A DNA stretch of 64,000 nt from Desulfonatronum sp. SC1 (GTDB lineage Bacteria; Desulfobacterota; Desulfovibrionia; Desulfovibrionales; Desulfonatronaceae): the NCBI RefSeq assembly GCF_003046795.1, contig NZ_PZKN01000013.1, positions 1 to 64,000 of the forward strand. Reading direction: 5' to 3'. The first letter of the stretch is position 1. The number at the start of each line of letters is the position of its first letter. Below are positions 1 through 7,917 of the stretch, piece after piece. Position numbers and translations under genes: made by a program. A model generated the notes under the pieces. That model searched no databases. It saw nothing but the letters and a program-made list of their open reading frames with translations, and was not told the DNA's origin.

Positions 1-156
1 CCACCCTTTTGCTTCTTTCCCCGCCCCACCGCTTCGTCTCTCTTGTTTGTTCACCGGTTTTCTGTCAGTCTTGGACCTGTTTTTTTGGATTCCGATCATC
101 CCGGAACGACCATTCAAGGGAACCGAACGTCCCCTGAGAGACAACGGAGAGAGCGC

Positions 157-564
157 ATGCTGGAACTGACCATTCAGACTCCGCAACGTGAAGCATTGGT
201 GGACGTCACGGCCCAGGTGCAGGGTGTCCTCCGCAACCATGAATTTCAGGACGGCATGCTCGTGCTGTTTTGTCCGCACACCACCGCCGGGCTGACCATC
301 AACGAAAACGCCGATTCCACTGTGGTCCGGGACATTCTGGCGACATTACAGCGCCTTGTCCCTCGCCAGGGCGACTACCAGCACGCCGAAGGCAACAGCG
401 ACGCCCACGTCAAAGCCTCCCTGCTGGGCTCGGACCTGCGGGTCCTGGTGGAAGAGGGGCGATTGCTGTTGGGCATCTGGCAGGGCGTTTTCCTGGCGGA
501 ATTCGACGGTCCGCGTTCCCGCAAGATTTGGCTGAAGTGGTTTCCGTCACCGAGGCCGGCCTAA
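157..564 (+). CDS. yjbQ: YjbQ/UPF0047 family protein
   Basis: A protein of about 135 residues carrying the UPF0047 signature HTTAGLTINENAD near residue 43 and a C-terminal segment GIWQGVFLAEFDGPR typical of the family. E. coli YjbQ has weak thiamine-phosphate synthase activity, but the physiological role of the family is not settled. The reading frame is open from position 43, but the ATG at 157 is preceded by a purine-rich GGAGAG site at about 147-152 and gives the usual family length, so I chose it. The next gene starts 24 bp downstream. Confidence 0.9.
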   Translation: MLELTIQTPQREALVDVTAQVQGVLRNHEFQDGMLVLFCPHTTAGLTINENADSTVVRDILATLQRLVPRQGDYQHAEGNSDAHVKASLLGSDLRVLVEEGRLLLGIWQGVFLAEFDGPRSRKIWLKWFPSPRPA

Positions 565-587
565 CCGGCGCTTACGGGGGTACCGTC

Positions 588-1478
588 GTGCCAAAACATG
601 AGAATCTTCTGGAAACCATGCCCGATCCCAATCTTTCCCTTCGCAAGCTGCTGATCTGCGTCAGTGAAGACCCGGCCTTGCTCCACGGGGCGCGTTTCGT
701 GAGCAGCTTTTTTCAACCAGCCGAGGATTTGCTGATCGACTTGGCCCTGACGCCCCAGACCGACCTGGCCGGGAACGACCCGGATCGGCTCTCCTCGCCG
801 GACGCCCTACACTGGGCAGTGGCCATGCTTGAGGAAAAGGGCTTTTCAATCGCAAGATCTTGCCCGGACGCTGCCGGCAAGTCTTTTCTTCGCATTTCAG
901 ACATTGCCAGGGTGGCGGACCAGCACCACTACGACGCGGTGGTTCTCGGCTGCCGGGGTGTTCGCCGCTTGGAAGAGCACTTGAATACCGCGTTCAAAGA
1001 AACCGTTTTCGACCAAAATCTGGATTTTCCCTTCTGGATCTGTCGAGAGCCGGATCTGACCCGGTCCGGCGTCCTGCTCTGCGTAGACGGCTCCAAACCC
1101 GGCCTGTGCGCCGCCGACCACGTGGGCATGATGTGCGCCACGGAACCGCGCCATGCCATTTGCGTGGCCTACCTGGCCGATCCGAACCGGCGAGACCATC
1201 GGGACGAGACGTTGATTCTGGACAATGCCGTGCGCATGCTACGGGTCAATGCCGTTGCCGAGTCGCGGATCTCCACCAAGGTGCTGGTGGAGACGGATCA
1301 TGCTCAAGGCATTCTCCGGGAAGCGGAGCGTGGTCGCTACGCCGCCGTGGCCGTGGGGCGGGCCGGAACCGGGCGGGGAATGATGGCCGATTGGCAGTTC
1401 GGTTCGGTCAGCTTGCGACTGTCCCGTGAATTATGTGGCGCGAGTCTCTGGGTTTGCGGCTACCCGTGCAAACTGTAG
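588..1478 (+). CDS. Universal stress protein-like (two UspA-like halves)
   Basis: About 296 residues. The N half has KLLICVSEDPALLHGARFV and YDAVVLGCRGVRRLEE, and the C half repeats the pattern with GVLLCVDGS, AADHV and YAAVAVGRAGTGRG, so this reads as a tandem UspA-like nucleotide-binding fold. The Gly-rich GxGRG-type segment near the end is the likely ATP-contacting loop. I used the GTG at 588 because GGGGG sits about 7 bp upstream; an ATG at 618 is the alternative start. The 3' end overlaps the next gene by 46 bp. Its partner and substrate are unknown. Confidence 0.72.
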   Translation: MPKHENLLETMPDPNLSLRKLLICVSEDPALLHGARFVSSFFQPAEDLLIDLALTPQTDLAGNDPDRLSSPDALHWAVAMLEEKGFSIARSCPDAAGKSFLRISDIARVADQHHYDAVVLGCRGVRRLEEHLNTAFKETVFDQNLDFPFWICREPDLTRSGVLLCVDGSKPGLCAADHVGMMCATEPRHAICVAYLADPNRRDHRDETLILDNAVRMLRVNAVAESRISTKVLVETDHAQGILREAERGRYAAVAVGRAGTGRGMMADWQFGSVSLRLSRELCGASLWVCGYPCKL

Positions 1479-1870
1479 CGCGGGGAGCGTGGCTTCGGGA
1501 CCCGTGGCTCTACACTGCCCTGGCCCTGGCCCCCACGGCCTGGCTTTTGCCCGCCCCCGGGGTTTCCATGGCCCTGTGGAGGCTGGGACTGCTGGCCCTG
1601 GCCGAGGAAGTGGTCTTCCGGGGACTGCTGCAGGAGTGGCTGCGCGGGCGTACCGTGTTTTTACGAAGCTGGGGGCCGCTGACCCTGGCCAATCTTGTCG
1701 CTTCGGCCTGTTTCGCCGCGGCGCATCTGCTTGCCCAGCCACCACTCTGGGCCGCGGCCGTGTTCTTTCCCTCCCTGATTTTCGGATGGATATGGGACAG
1801 ACACGGACGCATCCTGCCCTGCGTCCTGGTGCATTTTAGCTATAACCTTTGTTTTTTTCATCGATTTTAA
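1433..1870 (+). CDS. CPBP-family intramembrane metalloprotease
   Basis: A 145-residue, mostly hydrophobic protein with the Abi/CPBP motifs in order: AEEVVFRG (residues about 56-63, the Glu-Glu-x3-Arg motif), FAAAHLL (second catalytic His, about residue 97) and a third HFSYN near the C-terminus. The family includes Rce1-like prenyl-protein proteases and bacteriocin self-immunity proteins. It lacks the N-terminal membrane spans of long members, so it is a compact version. It overlaps the 3' end of the universal-stress-like gene by 46 bp in another frame, which suggests translational coupling. Substrate unknown. Confidence 0.8.
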   Translation: MWRESLGLRLPVQTVARGAWLRDPWLYTALALAPTAWLLPAPGVSMALWRLGLLALAEEVVFRGLLQEWLRGRTVFLRSWGPLTLANLVASACFAAAHLLAQPPLWAAAVFFPSLIFGWIWDRHGRILPCVLVHFSYNLCFFHRF

Positions 1871-1889
1871 TCCCGCGACCTCGAACATC

Positions 1890-2696
1890 ATGCACAGACG
1901 ACGGTTTTTAGCCCTGGTTGCTGGCATCGCCACGCTGGCGGGCATGGGGGCTTTGAAGCTGTTTCCCTCCAGGCTGTTTGCTCAACCCGAATTCCCCATC
2001 CCGCGCCAAAAAATCTTTCGGGTGATCAACACCTACCCCCACGACCCCGCGGCCTCCACCCAAGGGCTGCTGTTTTACGACGGGCATCTCTACGAAAGCA
2101 CCGGGGGCTGGGGCACCTCCTCGTTACGCAAGGTCGAGTTGACCACCGGCCGCGTGCTGCGCAAGCGGAACCTGCCGCCCCAGTACTTCGGCGAAGGCCT
2201 AGCCCTCTGGGACAACCGTCTGATCCAGGTCACCTGGAAGTCCGGCACCGGCTTCGTCTACGACCTGGACACCTTCGACCAGTTGGAGACCTTCACCTAT
2301 CCCGGCGAGGGATGGGGGCTGACCCAGGACGACCAGGGGCTGATCCTCAGCGACGGTTCCCATGTTTTGCGCCGCCTGGATCCGTACACCTTCCGGGAAA
2401 TCGGACGAATCGCGGTCCATGACCAGGGTCGGCCACAGCGCGGACTGAACGAGTTGGAATACATCGAGGGCGAAATCTGGGCCAAAATCTTTCCCACGGA
2501 CGAAATGGTCCGTATCAATCCAGGCGACGGACACGTCGTGGCCCGGGTCGACCTGACCGGGATTCTCGGCCCGCGGCGGAGATCATCGGAAGCCGTGCCC
2601 AACGGAATCGCCTACGACCCGGAGAAGCAGAGGATATTCGTAACCGGCAAGCTGTGGCCGGTGTTGTTTGAAATTGTAGTCGTTCCAAGGAACTGA
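1890..2696 (+). CDS. Glutaminyl-peptide cyclotransferase (plant/bacterial type)
   Basis: 268 residues. The N-terminus begins MHRRRFLALVAG, an RR-x-F-L motif followed by a hydrophobic stretch, so a Tat-type signal peptide and a periplasmic location are likely. The mature part has the beta-propeller glutamine cyclotransferase pattern: TQGLLFYDGHLYESTG, FGEGLALW, LNELEYI, GEIWAKIF and a final PNGIAYDPEKQRIFVTGK. The enzyme converts N-terminal Gln to pyroglutamate. It starts 20 bp after the CPBP gene and may be co-transcribed with it. Confidence 0.92.
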   Translation: MHRRRFLALVAGIATLAGMGALKLFPSRLFAQPEFPIPRQKIFRVINTYPHDPAASTQGLLFYDGHLYESTGGWGTSSLRKVELTTGRVLRKRNLPPQYFGEGLALWDNRLIQVTWKSGTGFVYDLDTFDQLETFTYPGEGWGLTQDDQGLILSDGSHVLRRLDPYTFREIGRIAVHDQGRPQRGLNELEYIEGEIWAKIFPTDEMVRINPGDGHVVARVDLTGILGPRRRSSEAVPNGIAYDPEKQRIFVTGKLWPVLFEIVVVPRN

Positions 2697-2718
2697 CAAT
2701 GAGCTCAAAAGGAGCTTA

Positions 2719-3186
2719 ATGATGAGTCGACTCGTCGGCGTGATATCGGACACCCACGGCCTGCTGCGGCCCAGCGCCCTGGCCGCCCTGCAGGGCTGCG
2801 ACCTGATTCTTCATGCCGGAGATGTCTGCGGCCGGGATATCATCGCCACATTGCAACGCGTCCAACGCACCGTGTTCGTCCGGGGGAACATGGATCGGCC
2901 CTCTTCCGGCAATCCCACGGCCAAAACCGAGGCGGTGGAATTCGCCGGAAAGCGCTTTTACGTACTCCACGACCTGTACGAACTGGACCTGGACCCCAAG
3001 GCCGCGAGCGTGGACGCGGTCATCCATGGCCATACCCACACCCCGGACATCACCTACAAGGACGACGTGCTGTACCTCAATCCGGGCAGCATCGGGCCGA
3101 AGCGGTTTTCCTTGCCGGTTTCCATGGCCTTCATCCGCATCGAGGATGACGCCATGCACCCGGAACTGATCACGTTGCCGGAGTAG
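2719..3186 (+). CDS. YfcE/MJ0936-type metallophosphoesterase
   Basis: 155 residues with the full set of calcineurin-like metal ligands: GVISDTHG (N-terminal Asp/His), ILHAGDVCG, VRGNMD, VIHGHTHTP and the closing LNPGSIGPKRF. Small proteins of this type hydrolyse phosphodiesters with Mn or Ni. AAGGAG at 2709-2714 serves two adjacent ATGs (2719 and 2722); the second has the better spacing. The downstream gap holds a pair of REP-like palindromes. Confidence 0.93.
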   Translation: MMSRLVGVISDTHGLLRPSALAALQGCDLILHAGDVCGRDIIATLQRVQRTVFVRGNMDRPSSGNPTAKTEAVEFAGKRFYVLHDLYELDLDPKAASVDAVIHGHTHTPDITYKDDVLYLNPGSIGPKRFSLPVSMAFIRIEDDAMHPELITLPE

Positions 3187-3202
3187 CGGGGCGAGAACAG
3201 AT

Positions 3203-3298
3203 GCCGGATGCGCTTCGCTTATCCGGCCTACATCAAAACCGCTGGTCCACCGTTATTCCGGCATTCTTTGTAGGCCGGGGCGGTAGCCGCATCCGGCA
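3203..3298. repeat. REP/BIME-like inverted palindrome pair
   Basis: Two REP-like units in opposite orientation lie directly after a stop codon: GCCGGATGCGCTTCGC continuing to TATCCGGCCTACA (3203-3232), and TGTAGGCCGGGGCGGTAGCC continuing to GCATCCGGCA (3270-3298). Both match the consensus of the enterobacterial REP element (GCCGGATGCG, a loop, then TATCCGGCCTAC). Together they form a BIME-style head-to-head arrangement between the phosphodiesterase gene and selB, where they could act in 3'-end stabilisation or termination. Confidence 0.75.
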
Positions 3299-3385
3299 CA
3301 ACGGCTGCACAGCATGCCCGGACTTTTTGAGCGGATACGGGGCGACACGTCACTCAACCGAGTTTTTTACAAAGGAACAATCCGC

Positions 3386-5287
3386 ATGGCGATCATCATG
3401 GGTACCGCGGGCCACATCGATCACGGCAAGACCAGTCTGGTCAAGGCCCTGACCGGAATCGACTGCGACCGGCTACGAGAGGAGAAAAAGCGGGGCATCA
3501 CCATTGAGCTGGGCTTCGCGTTTCTGGATCTGCCCGGCGATGTCCGCCTGGGCGTGGTGGACGTGCCCGGCCACGAGCGGTTCGTGAAGAACATGGTGGC
3601 CGGGGCCGCGGGGATCGACTTCGTGCTGCTGGTGATCGCCGCGGACGAAGGCGTGATGCCCCAGACCCGGGAACACCTGGAAATCTGCACGCTGCTGGGT
3701 ATTCGGCGCGGGCTGGTGGCCCTGACCAAGGTGGACATGGTGGAGGAAGAGTGGCTGGACCTGGTCCAGGAAGACGTGCGCGCCTTTCTGGAACCCACGT
3801 TTCTGGCCGAAGTGCCGGTGGTGCCGGTTTCCGCGCACAAGGGAACCGGCCTGGACGACCTGCGCCGGGAAATAGCCGGGTTGGCCGGAGAGTTTCACCG
3901 GGAGCCCCGTTCGGACGTATTCCGGCTGCCCATCGACCGGATTTTCACCATGCGCGGGCACGGCACCGTGGCCACCGGAACCCTGATTTCCGGGACCCTC
4001 AAGGTGGGCGACGACCTGGAAGTCGCGCCCAAGGGCCTGAAAAGCAAGACCCGGGGCCTGCAAGTCCACGGCGGCACCCAGGAGCGGGCCGAGGTGGGTC
4101 AGCGCACGGCGGTGAACCTGCACGGCCTGGAAGTGGAGGACCTGGAGCGGGGCATGGTTCTGACCCATCCCGGCACGCTGTTCCCCAGCACCACCTGGGA
4201 CCTGGAGCTGACCTGCCTGCCGTCCACGCCCAAGGCCCTGAAACACCGCACCCAGATCCACTTTCACCACGGCACCCGGGAAATCCTGGCCAGGGTCTAT
4301 TTTCTGGACCGGGACAAGCTGGAGCCGGGGGATACGGCCATGACCCAGGTCCGCTTCGAGGAGCCCATGGTCGGGATGTACGGCGACCGCTGCGTGCTGC
4401 GTTCCTTCTCCCCGCTGCGCACCGTGGCTGGCGGCAAGCTGATCAACCCCCTGGGCCGCAAGGTCAAGCGCCGTTCGGCCACCGTCGGGCGGCTGGCCGA
4501 ACTGGCCGCGTCCCAGGGCGACGAGCGCATCCTGCTTCAACTCGAACTGGCCGGGCTGGCCGGACTGACGTTCGGCCAACTGCGGGCCGTGACCTGCCTG
4601 GAAACCAAGGAATTGGAGAAGCAGCTTCAACTCCTGGGCGGCAGGCAGGAGGCCTTCCTGTTCGAGCGGGAAGACCGGACCTATGTCCATGGCCGGTTGG
4701 CCCAGGAACTCTGCGCGGGCATCGCGGAGCACGTCGGGGAGTTTCACCGCAAGGAGCCCATGAAGCAGGGCATTTCCCGCGGGGCCCTGGCCTCGGGCTG
4801 GGGACGAAAACTGCATCCCAAGCTGTTCCATTTCGTCCTGGAGCGGACCCTGAAGCAGGGCGCCCTGGCCGCGGACGGCGACCTGTTCCGCCTCCCGGAG
4901 CACAAGGTTTCCCTAGCCTCGGATCAGGCCAGACTGCGCGAGACGATTCTCCAAGCCTACGACCAGGGCGGCCTGACCCCGCCCAACGTCAAGGACGTCC
5001 TCAGCCCCCTGGACCTGGAGATGAAAGAGGCCGCCCCGGTCTTCCGTCTGCTTCAGGAACAGGGCGAGTTGGTCAAGGTCAAGGAAGAGATGTTCTTCAC
5101 CACCCAAGCCCTGGAACGGATCAAGGAGATGGTCAGGGGCTTTTTCCGCGAGAACCCGGAAATGGAACCCTCGGACTTTCGAACCGTCACCGGCCTGTCC
5201 CGGAAATACACCATTCCGCTGCTGGAATACCTGGACAAGGAGAAGATGACCGTGCGGGTGGGGGACAAGCGGCGATTACGCGCGTGA
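3386..5287 (+). CDS. selB: Selenocysteine-specific translation elongation factor SelB
   Basis: 633 residues. GTPase domain first: [17 protein letters not shown] (G1), the switch-region [18 protein letters not shown] (G3) and TKVD (G4). Domains II and III of the EF-Tu fold follow, then a C-terminal run of winged-helix repeats (about residues 380-633, ending [13 protein letters not shown]) that binds the SECIS hairpin. It delivers Sec-tRNA to UGA codons. The start at 3386 follows AAAGGA and places the G1 loop at residue 5, as is usual; the frame is open further upstream from 3314. No selA, selC or selD lies in the window. Confidence 0.97.
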   Translation: MAIIMGTAGHIDHGKTSLVKALTGIDCDRLREEKKRGITIELGFAFLDLPGDVRLGVVDVPGHERFVKNMVAGAAGIDFVLLVIAADEGVMPQTREHLEICTLLGIRRGLVALTKVDMVEEEWLDLVQEDVRAFLEPTFLAEVPVVPVSAHKGTGLDDLRREIAGLAGEFHREPRSDVFRLPIDRIFTMRGHGTVATGTLISGTLKVGDDLEVAPKGLKSKTRGLQVHGGTQERAEVGQRTAVNLHGLEVEDLERGMVLTHPGTLFPSTTWDLELTCLPSTPKALKHRTQIHFHHGTREILARVYFLDRDKLEPGDTAMTQVRFEEPMVGMYGDRCVLRSFSPLRTVAGGKLINPLGRKVKRRSATVGRLAELAASQGDERILLQLELAGLAGLTFGQLRAVTCLETKELEKQLQLLGGRQEAFLFEREDRTYVHGRLAQELCAGIAEHVGEFHRKEPMKQGISRGALASGWGRKLHPKLFHFVLERTLKQGALAADGDLFRLPEHKVSLASDQARLRETILQAYDQGGLTPPNVKDVLSPLDLEMKEAAPVFRLLQEQGELVKVKEEMFFTTQALERIKEMVRGFFRENPEMEPSDFRTVTGLSRKYTIPLLEYLDKEKMTVRVGDKRRLRA

Positions 5288-5349
5288 CAAGTTGTTCCGC
5301 CCGGTCCGGGGGTGTTGCGTAAGTCTCGAGCTGGGTATAACCGGGTGTA

Positions 5350-5475
5350 AATTATCCCTCCCGACAGTTCGCTCACAAACCCCAAGCCCAAGGAGCAAAA
5401 AGAGCTGTCCGGACACGCCCCGTGTCCCGCCCCTTCAAGCCATGGCTTCGCCATACTTCATTTTGCCGTCCTGAG
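5350..5475 (-). repeat. Dispersed repeat, copy 1
   Basis: Read on the minus strand this stretch runs from CAGGACGGCAAAATGAAG, through GGCGTGTCCGGACAGCT and TTTTTGCTCCTTG, to GGGTTTGTGAGCGAACTG. It aligns almost base for base with 41468-41590 on the plus strand. The rest of the 296-bp gap between selB and vgrG A (5288-5583) holds no gene I can support. Confidence 0.7.
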
Positions 5476-5583
5476 AATCGCATCAGGGCCGAAGCGGTGG
5501 TATCCATCGTACGGGTTTGAATATTTTGCCGCGACGCGACGATTGCCAGTATTTCAACGAACTGCCAACCGACGAGGAAGACC

Positions 5584-7902
5584 ATGCCGACCTTGAAAGA
5601 GAACGCCTTCACCTTTGTCAGCCAAGCCCTGCCCCAGGACACGTTCACGGTGGTTCGTTTTTCCGGGGAGGAGGGGCTTTCGACGCTTTATTCTTTCGAG
5701 ATCCTGTTGGTTTCCGAAAAGGAGGATGTCGACCTCACCGCGGTGCTCCAGAACCCGGCCACCTTCACCATCAAGGGCAGTTTTTCCGGAAGCGAGGACC
5801 TGCCCTTTCACGGCATTCTTTCGGGCTTCGAGCAGATGCACCAGGCCGACACGTATTTTTTTTACCGGGCCGAACTGCGTCCCAAGCTGTGGTGGCTGAC
5901 CCTGACCCATCACAACCAGGTTTTTCTGGATAAAAAGGTGGATCAGTTCCTGGGGGACGTGCTCCGGGACGGAGGTTTGTCCCCGGGCCTGGATTTCGTC
6001 TTCCAGTTCCAGAACAAATACCAACCCTGGGAGTATGTCTGCCAGTACGGAGAATCCCACTTCGGTTTTGTTTCGCGGTGGATGGAGCGGGAAGGGGCCT
6101 ATTACTGGTTCGAACAGGGCGAGCAAGCCGAAAAAATGATCGCCTCGGACACCCTTGTCGCCCATGCTCCTCTGCCGGGGCATGAAACCTTCCTCTATTC
6201 GCCGCCTTCGGGGCTGGACGCCGCGGACGCCGACAAGGTGATCAAGCGGTTCACCCTGAAACAGGCCCCCCTGCCCAAGAACGTCCTGCTCAAGGACTAC
6301 AACTACATGAAGCCCAGCCTGGACCTGGAAGGCAAGGCATCTGTTCAGGACAAGGGGCGCGGTGAAATTTACCTGTACGGCGAGAACTTTCCGAACAAGA
6401 GCGAGGGAGACCGCTTGGCCCGGGTGCGGGCCGAGGAGTATCGCTGCCGGGAAAAGGTCTTCCACGGCCTTTCCTCCATTCCCGCCGTCCGGCCGGGATA
6501 TCTGTTCACCCTGAACCGCCATTTCCGCGACGAGTTCAATCAACAGTACCTGACCACCACGGTCCGCCATGAAGGCAGCCAGGAGCGGTATCTGCTCAGC
6601 GGGCTGGGCATTCGGGATATGGAAACCGTCGAGGGGCTGTTCTACCGCAACACCTTCGAATGCATCCCCTCTTCCACTCAGTACCGCCCGGCGCGAATCA
6701 CGCCCAAACCGCGCATGGCCGGAACCTTGTCCGCCAAGGTCGATGCTGCGGGCAGCGGCAAATACGCGGAACTGGACAAGCACGGTCGATATAAAGTGAT
6801 CCTGCCCTTTGACCTGTCCGGACGCAAGGAAGGCAAGGCTTCGGCCTACCTGCGGATGATGCAGCCCTACGCCGGGGAAGGCATGGGCTTTCACGCACCG
6901 CTGCACAAGGGGACCGAGGTTCTGCTCTCCTTCATCGAGGCCGATCCGGACCGTCCGGTGATTTCCGGGGCCGTGCCCAATCCCGAGACCCCCAGCCCGG
7001 TCACCGACGCGAATCAGACCCAGGTTCGGCTGGTTTCCGGCAGCGGGAACGTGATGCACATGGAGGACGAGGAAGGCAAGCAACGGATGCTGATGCACAC
7101 GCCTTCGGCCAACACTTTCATCCGAATCGGCGCCCCCAATGATCCGGATACGGGCTCCACGGAACCCAAGAAGGAATCGAAGGCGAAGGAAGAGGAACCG
7201 AAGACAAAGGATGAGGAGCAGGACGAAAGACTTGAGGAGCTGGAAACCGAATGGGGCATCCGCCTGTTCACGGACAAGCTGCTCAAGGTGCAGGCCGGGG
7301 GCGAGAATACGATCATTCTCGGAGAGGTTTCGGAAACCATTGTCGGAGCGGAGATCGGCATCAAATTGGCAGGGGTGGGCGAGGTCATCGCCGGCCTCAA
7401 GTCCGAACTGATGCTGGGCGGCCAGGGCAGTTATCATTTTCCCACGCATTGGCTGCTCAAGGGCAGCGAGGAGCGGGTCACGGAGGAAAAATTGGAAGTC
7501 ATTGCCGCCAAGCAGGCCGCTCTGGGCACGTACGACGTGGTCCATGGTCAACACGGCCATGTCACCGCCACGGTGACCGGGGTTTCCGCGGAAGTCTCCC
7601 AGGCCGTGGCCAATAGCAATGAAGTCTGGGGAGAAATCAACAGGGCCACGGGAGATATCATGCTCGCGGTAGGAGCGAAAACCGAAGCTCTTGCAAGCCG
7701 GATTCATGCTGTCGGCGATAATGTCCAGGCCCTGGGCAACTGCGTGCGTACCGCGGGCAACCAGTTGAACAACGCCGGGGTCAAGCTGCAAAACGTGGGT
7801 TCGGACATCGGCAACTCCGGCTCACGCATTCGCAGCGCCGGAACCAACATCAAGAATGCGGGCTTGATCATGCGCGACGCACCCGTGATCATGGACAACT
7901 AA
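5584..7902 (+). CDS. vgrG: VgrG spike protein, cassette A
   Basis: 772 residues. Residues 1 to about 360 are the gp27-like part of VgrG (Rhs-associated Vgr family; note EYVCQYGESHFGFVSRWMER), and about 378-474 the gp5-like OB fold. A charged linker (about 526-550, rich in Glu and Lys) leads to a C-terminal extension whose last 60 residues (about 712-769) follow a clean 7-residue rhythm with AG at fixed positions (TAGNQLN, NAGVKLQ, SAGTNIK), a likely trimeric coiled coil. VgrG trimers form the puncturing spike of type VI secretion. The next gene starts 15 bp downstream. No enzymatic toxin domain was recognised in the extension. Confidence 0.93.
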   Translation: MPTLKENAFTFVSQALPQDTFTVVRFSGEEGLSTLYSFEILLVSEKEDVDLTAVLQNPATFTIKGSFSGSEDLPFHGILSGFEQMHQADTYFFYRAELRPKLWWLTLTHHNQVFLDKKVDQFLGDVLRDGGLSPGLDFVFQFQNKYQPWEYVCQYGESHFGFVSRWMEREGAYYWFEQGEQAEKMIASDTLVAHAPLPGHETFLYSPPSGLDAADADKVIKRFTLKQAPLPKNVLLKDYNYMKPSLDLEGKASVQDKGRGEIYLYGENFPNKSEGDRLARVRAEEYRCREKVFHGLSSIPAVRPGYLFTLNRHFRDEFNQQYLTTTVRHEGSQERYLLSGLGIRDMETVEGLFYRNTFECIPSSTQYRPARITPKPRMAGTLSAKVDAAGSGKYAELDKHGRYKVILPFDLSGRKEGKASAYLRMMQPYAGEGMGFHAPLHKGTEVLLSFIEADPDRPVISGAVPNPETPSPVTDANQTQVRLVSGSGNVMHMEDEEGKQRMLMHTPSANTFIRIGAPNDPDTGSTEPKKESKAKEEEPKTKDEEQDERLEELETEWGIRLFTDKLLKVQAGGENTIILGEVSETIVGAEIGIKLAGVGEVIAGLKSELMLGGQGSYHFPTHWLLKGSEERVTEEKLEVIAAKQAALGTYDVVHGQHGHVTATVTGVSAEVSQAVANSNEVWGEINRATGDIMLAVGAKTEALASRIHAVGDNVQALGNCVRTAGNQLNNAGVKLQNVGSDIGNSGSRIRSAGTNIKNAGLIMRDAPVIMDN

Positions 7903-7917
7903 CCGCGAGGCTTCCCC

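Noticed and set aside
43-156. Upstream extension of the YjbQ-family gene to 43
   Set aside because: The extra 38 residues do not belong to the family, and the ribosome-binding site favours 157.
5554-7791. 745-codon open frame on the minus strand opposite vgrG A
   Set aside because: Antisense shadow in GC-rich DNA; no family match and no ribosome-binding site.
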